Positions 1-11,875 are shown, numbered from the stretch's first letter. The stretch: DNA of 64,000 nt from Vibrio sp. 99-70-13A1 (GCF_013114625.1 NZ_VTXD01000016.1:1-64000); one strand, 5' to 3'. Notes: generated by a model from the sequence alone, not told the origin. Made by a program: numbers and translations.

Positions 1-90
1 AATTGATTTCCGAGGAAATCTTGCTTTGCTAATGCAAAACAAATTTTGATATTCATCAACGAGTGCCCACACAGATTGATAGGTTTAAAT

Positions 91-125
91 TGTTAAAGAG
101 CTTTTCCTGCTTGAGCTTGGCTCAA
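91..125 (-). promoter_or_regulatory. boxB-like hairpin and boxA antitermination element
   Basis: On the minus strand GCTCTTTAACA (91-101) is the rrn boxA sequence. Just before it in the transcript is a short hairpin TTGAGC-TTG-GCTCAA (111-125), in the boxB position. Together they form the site where the Nus-factor antitermination complex is known to load on rRNA transcripts. Confidence 0.8.
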
Positions 126-136
126 ATCGGACGGTC

Positions 137-164
137 ATTTTAGCTATTTAAGTTTTAGTGTCAA
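137..164 (-). promoter_or_regulatory. rrn P2-type promoter
   Basis: On the minus strand a consensus -35 TTGACA (159-164) is separated by 16 bp from -10 TAAAAT (137-142). It lies about 125 bp downstream of the P1-type promoter, the usual tandem arrangement of rrn P1 and P2. Confidence 0.75.
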
Positions 165-262
165 CCACTTTTTCAAAACTCTTTCAAGCGCTTGGCTTGG
201 CTAATTTGACTGGTTTATTCGTTCTGGTTTCCTAAGAAGCCTTCCCGTTTCAACGAGGTCGC

Positions 263-290
263 ATTATAGAGATTGCGATCACATTGGCAA
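263..290 (-). promoter_or_regulatory. rrn P1-type promoter
   Basis: On the minus strand there is a -35 TTGCCA (285-290), a 16-bp spacer and a perfect -10 TATAAT (263-268), followed by a GC-rich discriminator (GCGACC). Such a discriminator is typical of stringently controlled rrn P1 promoters. Upstream of the -35 (about 292-320) the DNA is rich in A and T runs, as in an UP element. Confidence 0.8.
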
Positions 291-410
291 GCTCTTTTTG
301 AAGTTTTTCTTACTTTTTTGATTGTTCGAGCGTTTTTTGTTCAAAACATCTCATTTTCACTAGTATTCCTCTTAATTAAAGGCTTATGGTGCCTATATAA
401 AGGAGGATTT

Positions 411-956
411 ATGAGTTCAATACGCAGTTATAAAGGGATATCACCTCAAATAGGGCACGCTGTCTATATAGATACAAGTTCTGTACTGGTTGGTGATATC
501 AAAATCGGTAACGATTCGAGTGTGTGGCCTTTAGTTGCAGCCCGAGGGGATGTGAACCATATCCATATTGGTGATAGAACTAACATTCAAGATGGCAGTG
601 TATTACATGTTACCCATAAGAATGCTGAAAACCCTGAGGGTTATCCTCTATTAATAGGTAATGACGTCACTATTGGACATAAAGTAATGCTGCATGGCTG
701 CACTATCGAGGATCGCGTTTTAGTTGGCATGGGTGCCATTGTACTTGATGGTGTCGTTATTAAAGAAGAAGTGATGATTGGTGCTGGTAGTTTGGTTCCG
801 CCTAATAAGGTACTTGAAAGCGGTTATCTATATGTTGGAAGCCCAGTAAAACAAGCACGCCCATTAAATGATAAAGAACGTGCCTTTTTACAAAAGTCAG
901 CTGACAACTATGTTCAGAATAAAAACGACTATCTAGACTCTGTACTTCCAGTCTAA
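411..956 (+). CDS. yrdA: Gamma carbonic anhydrase family protein YrdA
   Basis: A 181-residue left-handed beta-helix protein of the gamma carbonic anhydrase/YrdA family. Hexapeptide-repeat character runs through about residues 15-155. The three histidines that bind metal in this family appear as H66 (LHVTH), H90 (IGH) and H95 (MLHG). The start at 411 follows a strong AAAGGAGG site. A longer in-frame reading from 273 would run through the rrn P1 promoter and is rejected. The enzyme activity of YrdA proteins is uncertain, so the family name is firmer than a function. It is convergent with the DUF1488 gene, overlapping it by 4 nt. Confidence 0.9.
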   Translation: MSSIRSYKGISPQIGHAVYIDTSSVLVGDIKIGNDSSVWPLVAARGDVNHIHIGDRTNIQDGSVLHVTHKNAENPEGYPLLIGNDVTIGHKVMLHGCTIEDRVLVGMGAIVLDGVVIKEEVMIGAGSLVPPNKVLESGYLYVGSPVKQARPLNDKERAFLQKSADNYVQNKNDYLDSVLPV

Positions 957-1222
957 AGCGCTTTGATCTGAATCCGATTAGAGGAGTCATACTCCTCTTC
1001 TTCTATTAACTCTTCCGCTAGCTCTTCAATATCAAAACGTAGCTCTGAAAAGACAACTAAAGCTTGGTCGCCATCTTCTATCCCTTTACCAGACAATTGT
1101 GAGAGTTCTTTAATAGACATTACACATTCAATCAGTGCGCCAGACTGTTGCGCTGGGAAGATGATAGATTGACTCGCTTCATCCCAATCTTGAATATCTG
1201 GAAATAGGATTGATTGATTCAC
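953..1222 (-). CDS. DUF1488 family protein
   Basis: A small acidic protein of 89 residues without signal peptide or membrane segment. The pattern 'LFPD...WDEASQSIIFPAQQ' with an acidic tail fits the DUF1488 family, whose function is unknown. It lies 3 nt downstream of aroE on the same strand and is probably cotranscribed with it. This aroE-DUF1488-yrdA neighbourhood recurs in Vibrio. No catalytic motif is visible. Confidence 0.8.
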   Translation of the reverse strand: MNQSILFPDIQDWDEASQSIIFPAQQSGALIECVMSIKELSQLSGKGIEDGDQALVVFSELRFDIEELAEELIEEEEYDSSNRIQIKAL

Positions 1223-1225
1223 CTT

Positions 1226-2056
1226 TTATACCTCTAAATTTTTACGTAGTTCTCTTAATACCTGTTTAGAACCAGGGCGTAACCCTCGCCATAGCATAAA
1301 GCTTTCCGCAGCTTGGCCCACTAACATGCCTAATCCGTCATAAGCAGCATGAACTCCCTTATCTAGAGCCCATTGATTGAATACCGTATTCCCAGATCCG
1401 TAGACCATGTCATAGACGACACTATTAGTATTGAAAATCTCATCCGAAACTTCAGGAAGCTGACCACTTAGACCAGACGAAGTAGAGTTAATAATGACAT
1501 CAAACCCTTCATTAACATCACTTAATCCCAGCCCTTTGATGTTTCCATACGAAGAAAACATCTCAGCTAATAGTTCTGCCTTCGAACTGGTTCGGTTAGC
1601 GACCACCAATTGTTGCGGTTTTTGGTCGAGAAGAGGTTGAATCACACCTCGCGCTGCGCCACCAGCGCCAAGCAGAAGAACGCGAGCTCCTTCTAACACT
1701 ACTTTATGTTGAAGAAGATCTTGAACTAAACCCTCACCATCGGTGTTATCACCGATGATCTCTCCATCATCTAACTTCTTAAGTGTGTTTACGGCACCTG
1801 CTAGTTCAGCCCTCTCTGTTAGGCGATTGGCGAACTGATACGCATCTTCTTTAAAAGGCGCTGTGATGTTACATCCTCTACCACCTTCATTAAAAAAAGC
1901 TTTAGCAGCAACGATGAATTGACCACTATCTGGCTGTAATGCCGTGTAGGTAAGTTGCTGATTGGTTTGACGGGCAAACAAGGTATGAATAAAAGGCGAT
2001 TTGCTTTGTACAATGGGATTACCGAAAACGGCATAACGATCTACTTGCTGTGTCAT
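1226..2056 (-). CDS. aroE: Shikimate dehydrogenase (NADP+) AroE
   Basis: Reduces 3-dehydroshikimate to shikimate with NADPH in aromatic amino acid synthesis; cytosolic. Length (276 aa) is normal. The substrate domain has the catalytic lysine in NITAPFKED (K69) and the partner aspartate in NTDGEG (D106). A Rossmann nucleotide-binding loop GAGGAARG lies near residues 130-137. The ATG follows an AAGGAT Shine-Dalgarno site. The gene sits downstream of hemF but behind a terminator hairpin, so it probably has its own transcript. Confidence 0.96.
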   Translation of the reverse strand: MTQQVDRYAVFGNPIVQSKSPFIHTLFARQTNQQLTYTALQPDSGQFIVAAKAFFNEGGRGCNITAPFKEDAYQFANRLTERAELAGAVNTLKKLDDGEIIGDNTDGEGLVQDLLQHKVVLEGARVLLLGAGGAARGVIQPLLDQKPQQLVVANRTSSKAELLAEMFSSYGNIKGLGLSDVNEGFDVIINSTSSGLSGQLPEVSDEIFNTNSVVYDMVYGSGNTVFNQWALDKGVHAAYDGLGMLVGQAAESFMLWRGLRPGSKQVLRELRKNLEV

Positions 2057-2071
2057 ATCCTTACCTAACAG

Positions 2072-2101
2072 AAATAAAAAAGGTCATCTATATAGATGAC
2101 C
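2072..2101 (-). terminator. Rho-independent terminator after hemF
   Basis: A perfect 20-bp palindrome at 2082-2101 (GGTCATCTAT/ATAGATGACC) is followed on the minus strand by a T tract (2081-2072). It lies between the hemF stop and the aroE start. Confidence 0.8.
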
Positions 2102-2130
2102 CTATCACTATCCCAATAAGGAAGGAAGAA

Positions 2131-3625
<1,495 letters not shown>

Positions 3626-3732
3626 GGGTTGCCTCATTAATTCTGTTATCTAACTCGTTAAGTGTACAAATTATCATTCGCTGTGACTAAAGCTATTTGT
3701 TTATAAAATGTATCAATTAACAACTTAGACTT

Positions 3733-3770
3733 ACGCAAACGTTTTCCTTGAGCAATTTTACCCGTATAAT
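3733..3770 (+). promoter_or_regulatory. PurR operator and promoter of purEK
   Basis: ACGCAAACGTTTTCCT at 3733-3748 closely matches the PurR box of enterobacteria (ACGCAAACGTTTGCGT). It overlaps the likely -35 position of a promoter with a perfect -10 TATAAT at 3765-3770. Binding of the hypoxanthine/guanine-loaded PurR repressor here would block purEK transcription. Binding in this organism is inferred. Confidence 0.8.
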
Positions 3771-3820
3771 GCGCGCAAAATATCTAATCACTAATTAAAT
3801 CGTACCTGAAGGAGTTTGAG

Positions 3821-4306
3821 ATGACTGTCGGTATTATCATGGGTTCTAAATCTGATTGGCCAACAATGAAGCTAGCTGCAGAAATGTTGGATCAGTTTGG
3901 CGTGGCGTACGAAACAAAAGTGGTTTCAGCTCACCGCACACCTCAATTGCTTGCTGACTACGCAACCAGTGCGAAAGAGCGCGGTATTAAAGTGATTATT
4001 GCAGGAGCGGGCGGCGCTGCACACCTTCCGGGCATGGCGGCTGCTTTCACAAGCGTCCCAGTTCTTGGTGTTCCTGTTCAGTCTAAAGCACTGAAAGGCA
4101 TGGATTCTCTGCTTTCTATTGTGCAAATGCCAAAAGGTATCGCGGTAGGTACTTTAGCTATCGGTGAAGCTGGCGCTGCCAATGCTGGCATCCTAGCAGC
4201 TCAAATCATTGGTACACACAATGAAGAAGTAATGGCAACAGTAGAAGCGTTCCGTTCTGAGCAAACAGAAACGGTTCTTGCTAATCCAAACCCTGCTGAG
4301 GACTAA
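3821..4306 (+). CDS. purE: N5-carboxyaminoimidazole ribonucleotide mutase PurE
   Basis: Class I PurE, which converts N5-CAIR to CAIR in de novo purine synthesis; acts with PurK. The N-terminal [13 protein letters not shown] loop, the SAHRTP motif near residue 43 and the [11 protein letters not shown] loop near residue 65 are the substrate-binding signatures of the family. Length is 161 aa. It starts behind AAGGAG. purK begins 5 nt downstream, so the two form an operon under the upstream PurR box. Confidence 0.97.
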   Translation: MTVGIIMGSKSDWPTMKLAAEMLDQFGVAYETKVVSAHRTPQLLADYATSAKERGIKVIIAGAGGAAHLPGMAAAFTSVPVLGVPVQSKALKGMDSLLSIVQMPKGIAVGTLAIGEAGAANAGILAAQIIGTHNEEVMATVEAFRSEQTETVLANPNPAED

Positions 4307-4311
4307 TTTCC

Positions 4312-5442
4312 ATGCATGTTCTTGTGTTAGGCGCGGGCCAACTTGCTCGCATGATGTCCCTAGCTGGGGCACCGCTGAATATTGAAATTTCTGCTTTTGA
4401 TGTTGGCAGCAAAAATATTGTTCACCCATTAACGCAAGCGATTCTAGGCAACGGTTTAGAAAATGCGATTGAGCGTGCGGACGTCATTACTGCTGAATTC
4501 GAACATATCCCTCACGATGTACTTGAGGTATGTGAGCGTAGCGGTAAGTTTTTACCAACAACAGAAGCAATCAAAGCCGGCGGTGACCGTCGCCTTGAAA
4601 AAGCACTGTTAGACGAAGCGAACGTAAAGAATGCCAAATACTATGTGATCAATTCTCGCGAAGATTTTGATGCAGCAATCGCTCACGTTGGCTTACCAAT
4701 GGTATTGAAGAGCACACTTGGAGGCTACGATGGCAAAGGTCAATGGCGCTTAAAGACATTAGACAATGTTGACGCAACTTGGACAGAAATGGCTGAGTGC
4801 ATTACCGCAACGGACAACCAAGCAATTGTAGCTGAAGAGTTCGTTCCGTTTGACCGTGAAGTATCACTGGTTGGTGCTCGTGGCGCTAATGGCGAGATCC
4901 AAGTGTACCCATTGGCTGAAAATGTTCACACCGACGGCGTGTTGAGCTTATCAACAGCGATTGATGACCTTAAACTGCAAGAGCAAGCGAAAACCATGTT
5001 CACCGCAGTTGCTGAGCGCTTGGATTACGTTGGTGTGCTGGCACTTGAGTTCTTTGATGTTCAAGGTTCATTGCTGGTTAACGAAATTGCACCGCGCGTT
5101 CATAACTCTGGTCACTGGACGCAACAAGGCGCAGAGACTTGTCAGTTTGAGAATCATCTACGTGCCGTATGTAGCATGCCACTAGGCAGCACTAAATTGA
5201 TTCGTCCAACAGCAATGATCAACATTCTTGGCGAAGACACCCTGCCAGAAGCAATTCTTGCTCAAGGTGGTTGTCATGTTCATTGGTATGGCAAAGAGAA
5301 GCGCGCAGGTCGTAAGATGGGCCACATCAATGTGAGTGCTGACTACAACGCAGAACTGCAAAGAACATTATGTTCACTAGCTGATATTCTCGATAAAAAA
5401 GCCTATCCAGCTGTGCATGAATTTGCTGAGCAGATGAAGTAA
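4312..5442 (+). CDS. purK: 5-(carboxyamino)imidazole ribonucleotide synthase PurK
   Basis: ATP-grasp enzyme (376 aa) that carboxylates AIR to N5-CAIR, feeding PurE. It has an N-terminal dinucleotide-like GAGQLARM loop at residues 7-14, the ATP-grasp core with [14 protein letters not shown] near residue 130, and the [14 protein letters not shown] motif near residue 255. It is the second gene of the purEK operon and is followed by a strong terminator. Confidence 0.97.
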   Translation: MHVLVLGAGQLARMMSLAGAPLNIEISAFDVGSKNIVHPLTQAILGNGLENAIERADVITAEFEHIPHDVLEVCERSGKFLPTTEAIKAGGDRRLEKALLDEANVKNAKYYVINSREDFDAAIAHVGLPMVLKSTLGGYDGKGQWRLKTLDNVDATWTEMAECITATDNQAIVAEEFVPFDREVSLVGARGANGEIQVYPLAENVHTDGVLSLSTAIDDLKLQEQAKTMFTAVAERLDYVGVLALEFFDVQGSLLVNEIAPRVHNSGHWTQQGAETCQFENHLRAVCSMPLGSTKLIRPTAMINILGEDTLPEAILAQGGCHVHWYGKEKRAGRKMGHINVSADYNAELQRTLCSLADILDKKAYPAVHEFAEQMK

Positions 5443-5466
5443 GCCTACATTGGTTTATTGATATAG

Positions 5467-5498
5467 AAACGGCGCTCATTGAGCGCCGTTTTTTTATT
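5467..5498. terminator. Bidirectional terminator between purK and the C4 zinc-finger gene
   Basis: An 11-bp perfect stem AAACGGCGCTC/GAGCGCCGTTT with a 3-nt loop and T runs reading outward on the plus strand. The A-rich left flank allows it to work for the convergent gene as well. Confidence 0.88.
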
Positions 5499-5529
5499 TC
5501 TGGTCATTCACTTACTGTGATTAGTGTCA

Positions 5530-6099
5530 CTACTGAGATTGAATGTGATGACACTTGCGATCAGCGCATTGCTTCTTGGTACCACTGGCTGTTTTCTTCT
5601 CAAGTAACAGCGGGAACTGACACTCTTCACAACGACCTATAATGGGTGGCTGATTAACAGCAAACTTACACTTAGGGTAGTTATCACAAGCATAGAATGT
5701 TTTGCCGTAACGAGACTTACGGTCAACCAAATGACCTCGACCACATTCAGGACAACCAACCAAAGGCTTTTCTTCAACTTGCTCTTTAGGTTGATCTAAC
5801 GACTCAATATGATGGCAATCAGGGTAATTACTGCACCCGATAAACATCCCAAATCGACCTTGCCTTAATACCAACTCATTCTGGCACTCTGGACATGGGA
5901 CTCCAAGTTCCTTAACCACATGACCATCATTTTGATGCAATGGTTTGATGTAATCACAGCTCGGATACTGCTTACAGCCTAAAAATGGACCGTGCTTACC
6001 ATGGCGAAGCTGAAGCTCTCCACCACATTTAGGACATGGTTCATGCTCTAACGCATGTTCATGTGCTGAAAAAAGTTGGTTATCAATCTTACTACTCAT
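5530..6099 (-). CDS. Topoisomerase-type C4 zinc-finger protein (YrdD-like)
   Basis: A 189-residue protein made almost entirely of four topoisomerase I-type C4 zinc ribbons, each starting CPxC or CxxC and closing with a second cysteine pair such as GCKQYPSC. These occupy about residues 20-185. There is no topoisomerase catalytic domain, so it is a stand-alone DNA-binding tail homologue; its cellular role is not established. It lies 12 nt downstream of smg in the leftward LysM-dprA-smg group. Confidence 0.85.
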   Translation of the reverse strand: MSSKIDNQLFSAHEHALEHEPCPKCGGELQLRHGKHGPFLGCKQYPSCDYIKPLHQNDGHVVKELGVPCPECQNELVLRQGRFGMFIGCSNYPDCHHIESLDQPKEQVEEKPLVGCPECGRGHLVDRKSRYGKTFYACDNYPKCKFAVNQPPIIGRCEECQFPLLLEKKTASGTKKQCADRKCHHIQSQ

Positions 6100-6111
6100 G
6101 CTACGCCTGTA

Positions 6112-6588
6112 TTAATGCAAGATGCCTTGCTCTTTGGTGTACAGCAGCTCTTCCATTTGCGTATATGCACTTTCATTACCTGGCACATTAAACAGTACCA
6201 TTAAGATAATCCACTTTAGATCATCGAGCTCAAATTCGTTCGTTTCCAAGCCCATAACACGATCAACGACCATCTCGCGAATTTCGGTCGTTAATACATT
6301 GATCTGTTCTAGGAATAATAAAAAACCACGACATTCCAAGTTAATACGAGACACTTCTTTCTCGGTGTACACTCGCATCGATGTTGTCGAACATGTCGCA
6401 ATTGCTGCTTGGTTATCTGTTTCTTGCAATGCAGCAAGCTCTTCTAACCAATGGAGAGCTTTGTATATATCACTTTGATTAAAACCAGCTCGAAGCAATT
6501 CATCTTCCAGCTCATCTTGATCCACCTGCAATTCAGAATCGCTATGGATGTAGGTTTCAAACAAGTACATCAGTATGTCCATCATCAT
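6112..6588 (-). CDS. smg: Smg family protein (DUF494)
   Basis: A 158-residue protein, the usual length for Smg. It begins with [14 protein letters not shown] and contains the conserved WLEELAALQ and [13 protein letters not shown] stretches. Function is unknown; the name reflects its position downstream of dprA (smf). Three consecutive ATG codons open the gene, only 2 nt after the dprA stop, within reach of an AAGGGGAGAG site inside the end of dprA. Translational coupling with dprA is likely. Confidence 0.88.
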   Translation of the reverse strand: MMMDILMYLFETYIHSDSELQVDQDELEDELLRAGFNQSDIYKALHWLEELAALQETDNQAAIATCSTTSMRVYTEKEVSRINLECRGFLLFLEQINVLTTEIREMVVDRVMGLETNEFELDDLKWIILMVLFNVPGNESAYTQMEELLYTKEQGILH

Positions 6589-6590
6589 AG

Positions 6591-7712
6591 CTAGTCTCTC
6601 CCCTTTCGAATATAGCCACCAGAAACTGCAACAACATGCCCAAGGAGCTCAAGCTCCAAAAGCTGCATCATGACTTCATGCACAGGTATATGGGTTCTCT
6701 GTGCCAAAATATCAACGGGTGTCGCTTCTATTCCTACGTTAGCTAACAGCTGTGGAAATGGCAATTGTTCATTTTGGCTGACTGTTAAGGAAGGTTCTTG
6801 ACTTGGAAACAAGCTGGGCTGCTGTTCGATTGACCAGTGTAATAGGCTTTCTAATTCGCATAAAACATCTTGAGCACTTTGAACTAAGCAAGCACCTGCT
6901 TTTATTAAACTATTTCCTCCTCGACTAGTAGGAGTATGGATAGAGCCTGGAAGCGCGAAGACTTCTCGACCTTGCTCTAATGCATACCGAGCTGTGATAA
7001 GCGAGCCGCTCTTTTCAGCCGCTTCAACCACTAACGTACCTAAAGACAACCCACTTATAATACGGTTACGCCGAGGAAAATGTTCAGGTCGAGGTTTAGC
7101 GTGAGGACGAAATTCAGAGATTAATGCACCGCTTTCTATAATTCTCTCAGCCAAATCCCGATGCCTTGCAGGGTAAATAGACTCTAAACCAGAACCTAAA
7201 ACCGCGAAAGTTTCTCCTCCCGCTTTTAAAGCTCCATCATGTGCGTAACCATCAATGCCTAACGCTAACCCACTAGTCACTATCAACCCTTTTTTCACAA
7301 ATTCCTGAGCAAATGACTTCGCCGTATTAAGACCTTCTAAAGTGGCATTTCTACTACCGACCATAGCTATTTGAGGTTCAACTAATTTATCAGCCTGCCC
7401 TTTAACAAATAACACACTCGGGGCTGAGGCTATATTCGCTAGCTGCTTAGGATAAGAAGCACAAGAGGACGTCAGAATATGATGATGAGGTTGCTGACCA
7501 AGCCAAGCTAAACAAACATCCACTTCTTTCGGTGCTTTTTCAAAAAGGTAAGAAATTTGCTTGGGTGATAAACCAAAAGCTTGGAGCTGCTGTGAGGAAG
7601 ATTGGACAAGGTTTAAAGGCGAATCAAATGCCAGTAGGCGGGAAAGTCGCTTCCCGCCGAGTTGAGGAATGAAACTAAGAGTTAGCCAAGCAGAAAGCTC
7701 CTGCTCATTCAC
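6591..7712 (-). CDS. dprA: DNA-processing protein DprA (Smf)
   Basis: Loads RecA on single-stranded DNA taken up in natural transformation. It has 373 residues: an N-terminal helical domain, a Rossmann-like core with [23 protein letters not shown] and the [11 protein letters not shown] stretch, and a C-terminal winged-helix (DML1-like) region from about residue 300. The start is a GTG whose bases overlap the TGA of the upstream LysM gene by 4 nt, indicating coupling. Together with comM in this window it supports natural competence, known in vibrios. Confidence 0.94.
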   Translation of the reverse strand: MNEQELSAWLTLSFIPQLGGKRLSRLLAFDSPLNLVQSSSQQLQAFGLSPKQISYLFEKAPKEVDVCLAWLGQQPHHHILTSSCASYPKQLANIASAPSVLFVKGQADKLVEPQIAMVGSRNATLEGLNTAKSFAQEFVKKGLIVTSGLALGIDGYAHDGALKAGGETFAVLGSGLESIYPARHRDLAERIIESGALISEFRPHAKPRPEHFPRRNRIISGLSLGTLVVEAAEKSGSLITARYALEQGREVFALPGSIHTPTSRGGNSLIKAGACLVQSAQDVLCELESLLHWSIEQQPSLFPSQEPSLTVSQNEQLPFPQLLANVGIEATPVDILAQRTHIPVHEVMMQLLELELLGHVVAVSGGYIRKGRD

Positions 7713-8830
7713 TCTTCCGTTTCCGCTTCAGACTCTACCGTTTTCGGAATAATAGAAGGCGTTAAAGGAGACACTGCCAAAATCTGACTATTAATTGGTT
7801 TAGCGCTATTAGTGATCAAAGCTAAACTGAAATACTCGTAAGGTCGAATGACCATCAAGCTCCCGACAGAAGTACTCGGTAGCTGTAGTTTTTGATTAAT
7901 TGAAGAACTTTCATAGGTGTATTCACCTTGTTTATCATAAACCACGGCTCCTAGCTCATTAAGCGTAAACATACTACCTTGTCGAAGTTGGTCATGTTCA
8001 CCTCGGTTAATCACAACCACTTGATTCTTAGCGCTGTACTGGCTTCCCTCTAATGAACCAACGATATTAGCAAATTGCCCCGCAGCTGCAGGGGCTGGAT
8101 AGAAAGTCGTAGATAAGCTAACGTTTTCTATATTGAACTCAGGTAAAACCACATCATTTAATTGAATCTCCTGAAGCTGCTTATCCACTTTCAAACTACT
8201 AAATTCATCATTAGCATCTTTCAGTGTCGCAGTGGCAACTAACCGCAATGACATAATAGAAGAAGCTGGTTCTTCTCGCTTATACGTCTCGACAGAGCGA
8301 TAAATACCCCATTTAGGGTGTTGCTGATCACCTGAAATAAATAATCTATCGTCACCCGTTAGGAACTTACGCCCATCACTGGTTCCAAGCACTCTTTGAG
8401 CGGAAGCTAAGTCAGATTCACTAACTAAACGGTCAGACTGTAAATAAGGTAAAACTAAGCCTTCATTCACTGTTGGTAAGGCTTTCTTCTCTGATACTCG
8501 AATTTTCGGACTCAGCTTAATGACTGGCTTCAAACTCAAGACTGGCTGACCATTAATCCAAACCAAAGAAAGTTTATCACCTGGGTAAATAAGGTGTGGG
8601 TTATCTATTTCAGGGTTAACTTGCCACAGGCGGGGCCACAACCACGGGCTATCTAGATACATTTCAGATATATCCCAAAGCGTATCGCCTTTAACAACAA
8701 TATACGTCTCTGGTGCCCCTTCTTTAATGTTGAGAGGTTTATCGGCGGCATTATCTTCAGTAGCTTGAGCCGAAAATGACAATGAGAGAGGCAAACAAAG
8801 AAGAGAAAGTGTACGAGAAAATTGACGCAT
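7709..8830 (-). CDS. LysM peptidoglycan-binding domain protein
   Basis: A 373-residue exported protein. A signal peptide ends near SFSAQA (residues 1-23). A single LysM domain at about residues 43-90 carries YIVVKGDTLWDISEMYLD and PHLIYPGDKLSLVW. The long remainder has no motif I recognise. It probably binds peptidoglycan in the periplasm. The gene is divergent from def and overlaps dprA by 4 nt. The same LysM-dprA-smg order recurs in vibrios and other gamma-proteobacteria. Confidence 0.87.
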   Translation of the reverse strand: MRQFSRTLSLLCLPLSLSFSAQATEDNAADKPLNIKEGAPETYIVVKGDTLWDISEMYLDSPWLWPRLWQVNPEIDNPHLIYPGDKLSLVWINGQPVLSLKPVIKLSPKIRVSEKKALPTVNEGLVLPYLQSDRLVSESDLASAQRVLGTSDGRKFLTGDDRLFISGDQQHPKWGIYRSVETYKREEPASSIMSLRLVATATLKDANDEFSSLKVDKQLQEIQLNDVVLPEFNIENVSLSTTFYPAPAAAGQFANIVGSLEGSQYSAKNQVVVINRGEHDQLRQGSMFTLNELGAVVYDKQGEYTYESSSINQKLQLPSTSVGSLMVIRPYEYFSLALITNSAKPINSQILAVSPLTPSIIPKTVESEAETEE

Positions 8831-8970
8831 GACCAGAGTCCCTTGGGCTGAATATATGATATCTAATCCGAGAATTACTTTCAGGATGCTGTCATTTGGC
8901 TTCTAAAATGTCTAGAATTGAGCCAACAAGGTTTATGCTGTTTCGGCACAGTTCAACATTTCGAGTGTAT

Positions 8971-9486
8971 ATGTCTGTATTAGAAGTCTTAACATTACCG
9001 GATGATCGTCTACGCACCGTGGCGAAACCGGTAAATGAAGTAACCCCAGAAATTCAAAAATTCGTTGATGACATGATTGAAACCATGTACGACGAAGAAG
9101 GTATTGGTCTAGCTGCAACGCAGGTTGATTTCCACCAGCGCATCGTCGTGATCGATGTTTCAGAAACGCGCGATGAGCCCATAGTACTTATCAACCCTGA
9201 AATTACCGAAAAACGTGGTGAAGATGGCATCGAAGAAGGCTGTCTATCTGTTCCTGGTGCACGAGCTCTAGTGCCTCGCGCAGCTGAAGTAACAGTAAAA
9301 GCATTAGATCGTGATGGTAATGAGTTCACATTCGATGCAGACGACCTACTGGCGATCTGTGTTCAACACGAACTTGACCACCTAGAAGGCAAGTTGTTTG
9401 TTGATTACCTATCACCAATGAAACGTAAACGTATCCAAGATAAACTAGCGAAAATTAAACGTTTCAATGAGAAACAAGCTAAATAA
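8971..9486 (+). CDS. def: Peptide deformylase Def
   Basis: Removes the formyl group from nascent proteins. The three family motifs are intact: GIGLAATQ (residues 44-51), EGCLS (89-93) and QHELDH (132-137). C91, H133 and H137 are the predicted metal ligands. The ATG at 8971 gives 171 aa, the normal length; in-frame TTG and ATG codons upstream (8896, 8908) would add residues not typical of the family. The ribosome site is weak. fmt follows 34 nt later, the standard def-fmt-rsmB order. Confidence 0.96.
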   Translation: MSVLEVLTLPDDRLRTVAKPVNEVTPEIQKFVDDMIETMYDEEGIGLAATQVDFHQRIVVIDVSETRDEPIVLINPEITEKRGEDGIEEGCLSVPGARALVPRAAEVTVKALDRDGNEFTFDADDLLAICVQHELDHLEGKLFVDYLSPMKRKRIQDKLAKIKRFNEKQAK

Positions 9487-9520
9487 TCGTTAGTGTTACT
9501 AAATTAGAAGGAAGCCTACC

Positions 9521-10468
9521 TTGAGCCAATCTTTAAGAATTGTCTTCGCAGGTACTCCGGATTTCGCCGCCCGTCACTTGGCGGCGTTGTTGTCTTCGGA
9601 GCATGAAGTTATTGCAGTTTACACACAGCCAGATCGCCCTGCCGGTCGCGGTAAGAAGCTGACTGCAAGCCCAGTAAAAAACATCGCACTTGAAAACAAC
9701 ATTCCGGTTTACCAACCTGAAAACTTCAAGTCAGATGAAGCTAAGCAAGAACTAGCAGCTTTGAATGCTGACATTATGGTGGTAGTCGCATACGGCTTAC
9801 TTCTTCCGCAGATTGTATTAGATACCCCTCGTTTAGGTTGTATCAACGTACATGGTTCCATCTTACCGCGCTGGCGTGGTGCCGCTCCGATTCAACGCTC
9901 TATCTGGGCGGGTGATAAAGAGACTGGCGTGACTATCATGCAGATGGACATTGGTCTTGATACTGGTGATATGCTAAGCATCGCTACACTACCAATCGAA
10001 GCAACGGATACCAGCGCTTCAATGTACGATAAGTTGGCTGGTCTTGGACCTGACGCTCTTGTTGAGTGTTTAGCTAACATCGCTTCTGGTAACGCCGTTG
10101 CTGAAAAACAAGACGATGAGCTTGCTAACTACGCGAAGAAACTAAGTAAAGAAGAAGCGCGTATTAACTGGAGTGATGACGCTGCTCATATTGAGCGTTG
10201 TGTTCGAGCTTTCAACCCATGGCCAATGAGCCACTTTGAAGCCGCTGAAAACAGCATCAAAGTATGGCAAAGCCATGTGGCAGAGCAAGCCTCTGATAAG
10301 CCTGCAGGTACAATTCTGCAAGCCGATAAAACTGGTATCTATGTCGCGACTGGGCAAGGCGTACTTGTGCTTGAACAGCTGCAAGTACCTGGTAAAAAGG
10401 CGATGTCAGTACAAGATATCCTTAACTCAAGAGCAAGCTGGTTCGAAGTCGGTTCACAACTTTCGTAA
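9521..10468 (+). CDS. fmt: Methionyl-tRNA formyltransferase Fmt
   Basis: Formylates initiator Met-tRNA using 10-formyltetrahydrofolate; partner activity of Def. Catalytic residues expected from E. coli are present as N109 and H111 (NVHGSILP) and D147 (IGLDTGD). The N-terminal Rossmann formyltransferase domain spans about residues 1-190, followed by the C-terminal tRNA-binding domain. Length is 315 aa. The start is TTG behind AGAAGGAAG. It is the second gene of a def-fmt-rsmB-trkA operon. Confidence 0.97.
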   Translation: MSQSLRIVFAGTPDFAARHLAALLSSEHEVIAVYTQPDRPAGRGKKLTASPVKNIALENNIPVYQPENFKSDEAKQELAALNADIMVVVAYGLLLPQIVLDTPRLGCINVHGSILPRWRGAAPIQRSIWAGDKETGVTIMQMDIGLDTGDMLSIATLPIEATDTSASMYDKLAGLGPDALVECLANIASGNAVAEKQDDELANYAKKLSKEEARINWSDDAAHIERCVRAFNPWPMSHFEAAENSIKVWQSHVAEQASDKPAGTILQADKTGIYVATGQGVLVLEQLQVPGKKAMSVQDILNSRASWFEVGSQLS

Positions 10469-10585
10469 TCATTTCGTTACCCTTGCTTTGGCTAACTCGT
10501 TAGCCCGCTGTTGAAAAGCAGCACAAGAAAACCTTTACGAGGGCAGAGATGCCCTCATGTATTCAATAAATATTCGGTACCCCTC

Positions 10586-11866
10586 ATGAATGTTCGCGCT
10601 GCTGCTGCAAATGTCCTATTCCAAGTTGTCGATAAAGGCCACTCTCTTTCACACGCTCTCCCTGCGGCTCAAAAAACGATCCGCCCGCGAGACCATGCTC
10701 TACTGCAAGAGATTTGCTACGGCGCACTTCGTTACCTGCCTCGCTTAGAGTCTATCGCTAACGAACTGATGGAAAACTCGCTTAAAGGTAAAAAACGCGT
10801 ATTCCATCATCTGATCTTAGTCGGCATTTACCAGCTGGGCTTTATGCGCATTCCTTCGCATGCTGCTGTTGCTGAAACAGTTGAAGCAACCAAAACACTG
10901 CGAGGCCCAAGCCTCAGTGGTTTGATCAATGCAGTACTACGTAGCTACCTACGCGATCAAGAAGAGCTAGACGAGAAAGCCGTTAGCCACAATGCAGGTA
11001 AATACAGCCATCCAAGCTGGATCCTAAAAATGCTTCAAGAAAGCTACCCGGATCAGTGGGAGCAATTGGTAGAAGCAAATAACAACAAAGCGCCTATGTG
11101 GTTACGTGTAAACCGTCAGCACCACACACGTGACGAGTACGTTGAGCTACTGAATAACGAAAACATTGAATACACAGTGCATCCAGAAGCCGCTGATGCC
11201 ATAAAATTAGCGTCACCTTGCGATGTAACCTTATTGCCAGGTTTCGATAAAGGCTGGGTTTCAGTACAAGACGCTGCAGCTCAGCTTGCTGTCGATTACC
11301 TAACACCGAAAGATGGTGAGCTAATCCTTGATTGCTGCGCCGCTCCAGGTGGTAAAACGGCACACATCCTTGAACACACTCAAGACACGGAAGTGGTGGC
11401 TATCGACTGTGATATCAAACGTCTGGATCGTGTTTACGATAACCTTGAACGCCTACAGCTACGTGCTGATGTGATCTGTGGTGATGCTCGCTACCCTGAA
11501 GAGTGGTGGATGGGTGACAAGTTCGACCGTATCCTACTTGATGCGCCTTGTTCAGCGACTGGTGTGATTCGTCGTCACCCAGATATTAAATGGCTTCGCC
11601 GTGCATCTGATATTGATGCACTTGCTGAATTACAAAGTGAAATTATGGATGCGATGTGGCGCCAGCTAAAAGAAGGCGGCACAATGGTTTACGCAACTTG
11701 TTCTATTACTCCGCAAGAGAACGTACTACAAGTAAAAGCATTCCTAGATCGTACAGCGAATGCCACTTTAGTTGGCTCTGATATCGAAAACCCAGGTCGC
11801 CAAATTCTACCTGGTGAAGAAGATATGGATGGCTTCTACTACGCGGTTTTAGTAAAACAAGCATAG
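10586..11866 (+). CDS. rsmB: 16S rRNA (cytosine(967)-C5)-methyltransferase RsmB
   Basis: SAM-dependent enzyme that methylates C967 of 16S rRNA. It has an N-terminal NusB-like RNA-binding domain (about residues 1-140) and a C-terminal Rossmann methyltransferase. The latter carries [13 protein letters not shown], the nucleophile motif [14 protein letters not shown] and the second cysteine motif [12 protein letters not shown] place the start at the ATG at 10586 (426 aa), matching the family N-terminus [11 protein letters not shown]. An in-frame upstream start at 10511 would add 25 residues unlike the family. Confidence 0.94.
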   Translation: MNVRAAAANVLFQVVDKGHSLSHALPAAQKTIRPRDHALLQEICYGALRYLPRLESIANELMENSLKGKKRVFHHLILVGIYQLGFMRIPSHAAVAETVEATKTLRGPSLSGLINAVLRSYLRDQEELDEKAVSHNAGKYSHPSWILKMLQESYPDQWEQLVEANNNKAPMWLRVNRQHHTRDEYVELLNNENIEYTVHPEAADAIKLASPCDVTLLPGFDKGWVSVQDAAAQLAVDYLTPKDGELILDCCAAPGGKTAHILEHTQDTEVVAIDCDIKRLDRVYDNLERLQLRADVICGDARYPEEWWMGDKFDRILLDAPCSATGVIRRHPDIKWLRRASDIDALAELQSEIMDAMWRQLKEGGTMVYATCSITPQENVLQVKAFLDRTANATLVGSDIENPGRQILPGEEDMDGFYYAVLVKQA

Positions 11867-11875
11867 AAATAAACG

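Larger units (their letters stand above)
1..256 (-). other. rRNA operon leader (5' end of a leftward rrn transcript)
   Basis: Read on the minus strand this stretch matches the leader that precedes 16S rRNA in gamma-proteobacteria: a boxA element, then the conserved words for 'caatctgtgtgggcactcg' just downstream. The 16S gene itself must start left of base 1, so no rRNA is inside the window. The assignment rests on recalled similarity to the E. coli rrn leader and on the two strong promoters upstream. Confidence 0.85.

Noticed and set aside
273..410. In-frame 46-codon N-terminal extension of yrdA
   Set aside because: It overlaps the rrn P1 promoter, encodes a hydrophobic stretch not found in the family, and the ATG at 411 has an ideal ribosome site.
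10236..10514. 92-aa plus-strand open frame overlapping fmt
   Set aside because: It is a frame shadow of the fmt 3' end, with lysine/cysteine-rich composition and no ribosome site.
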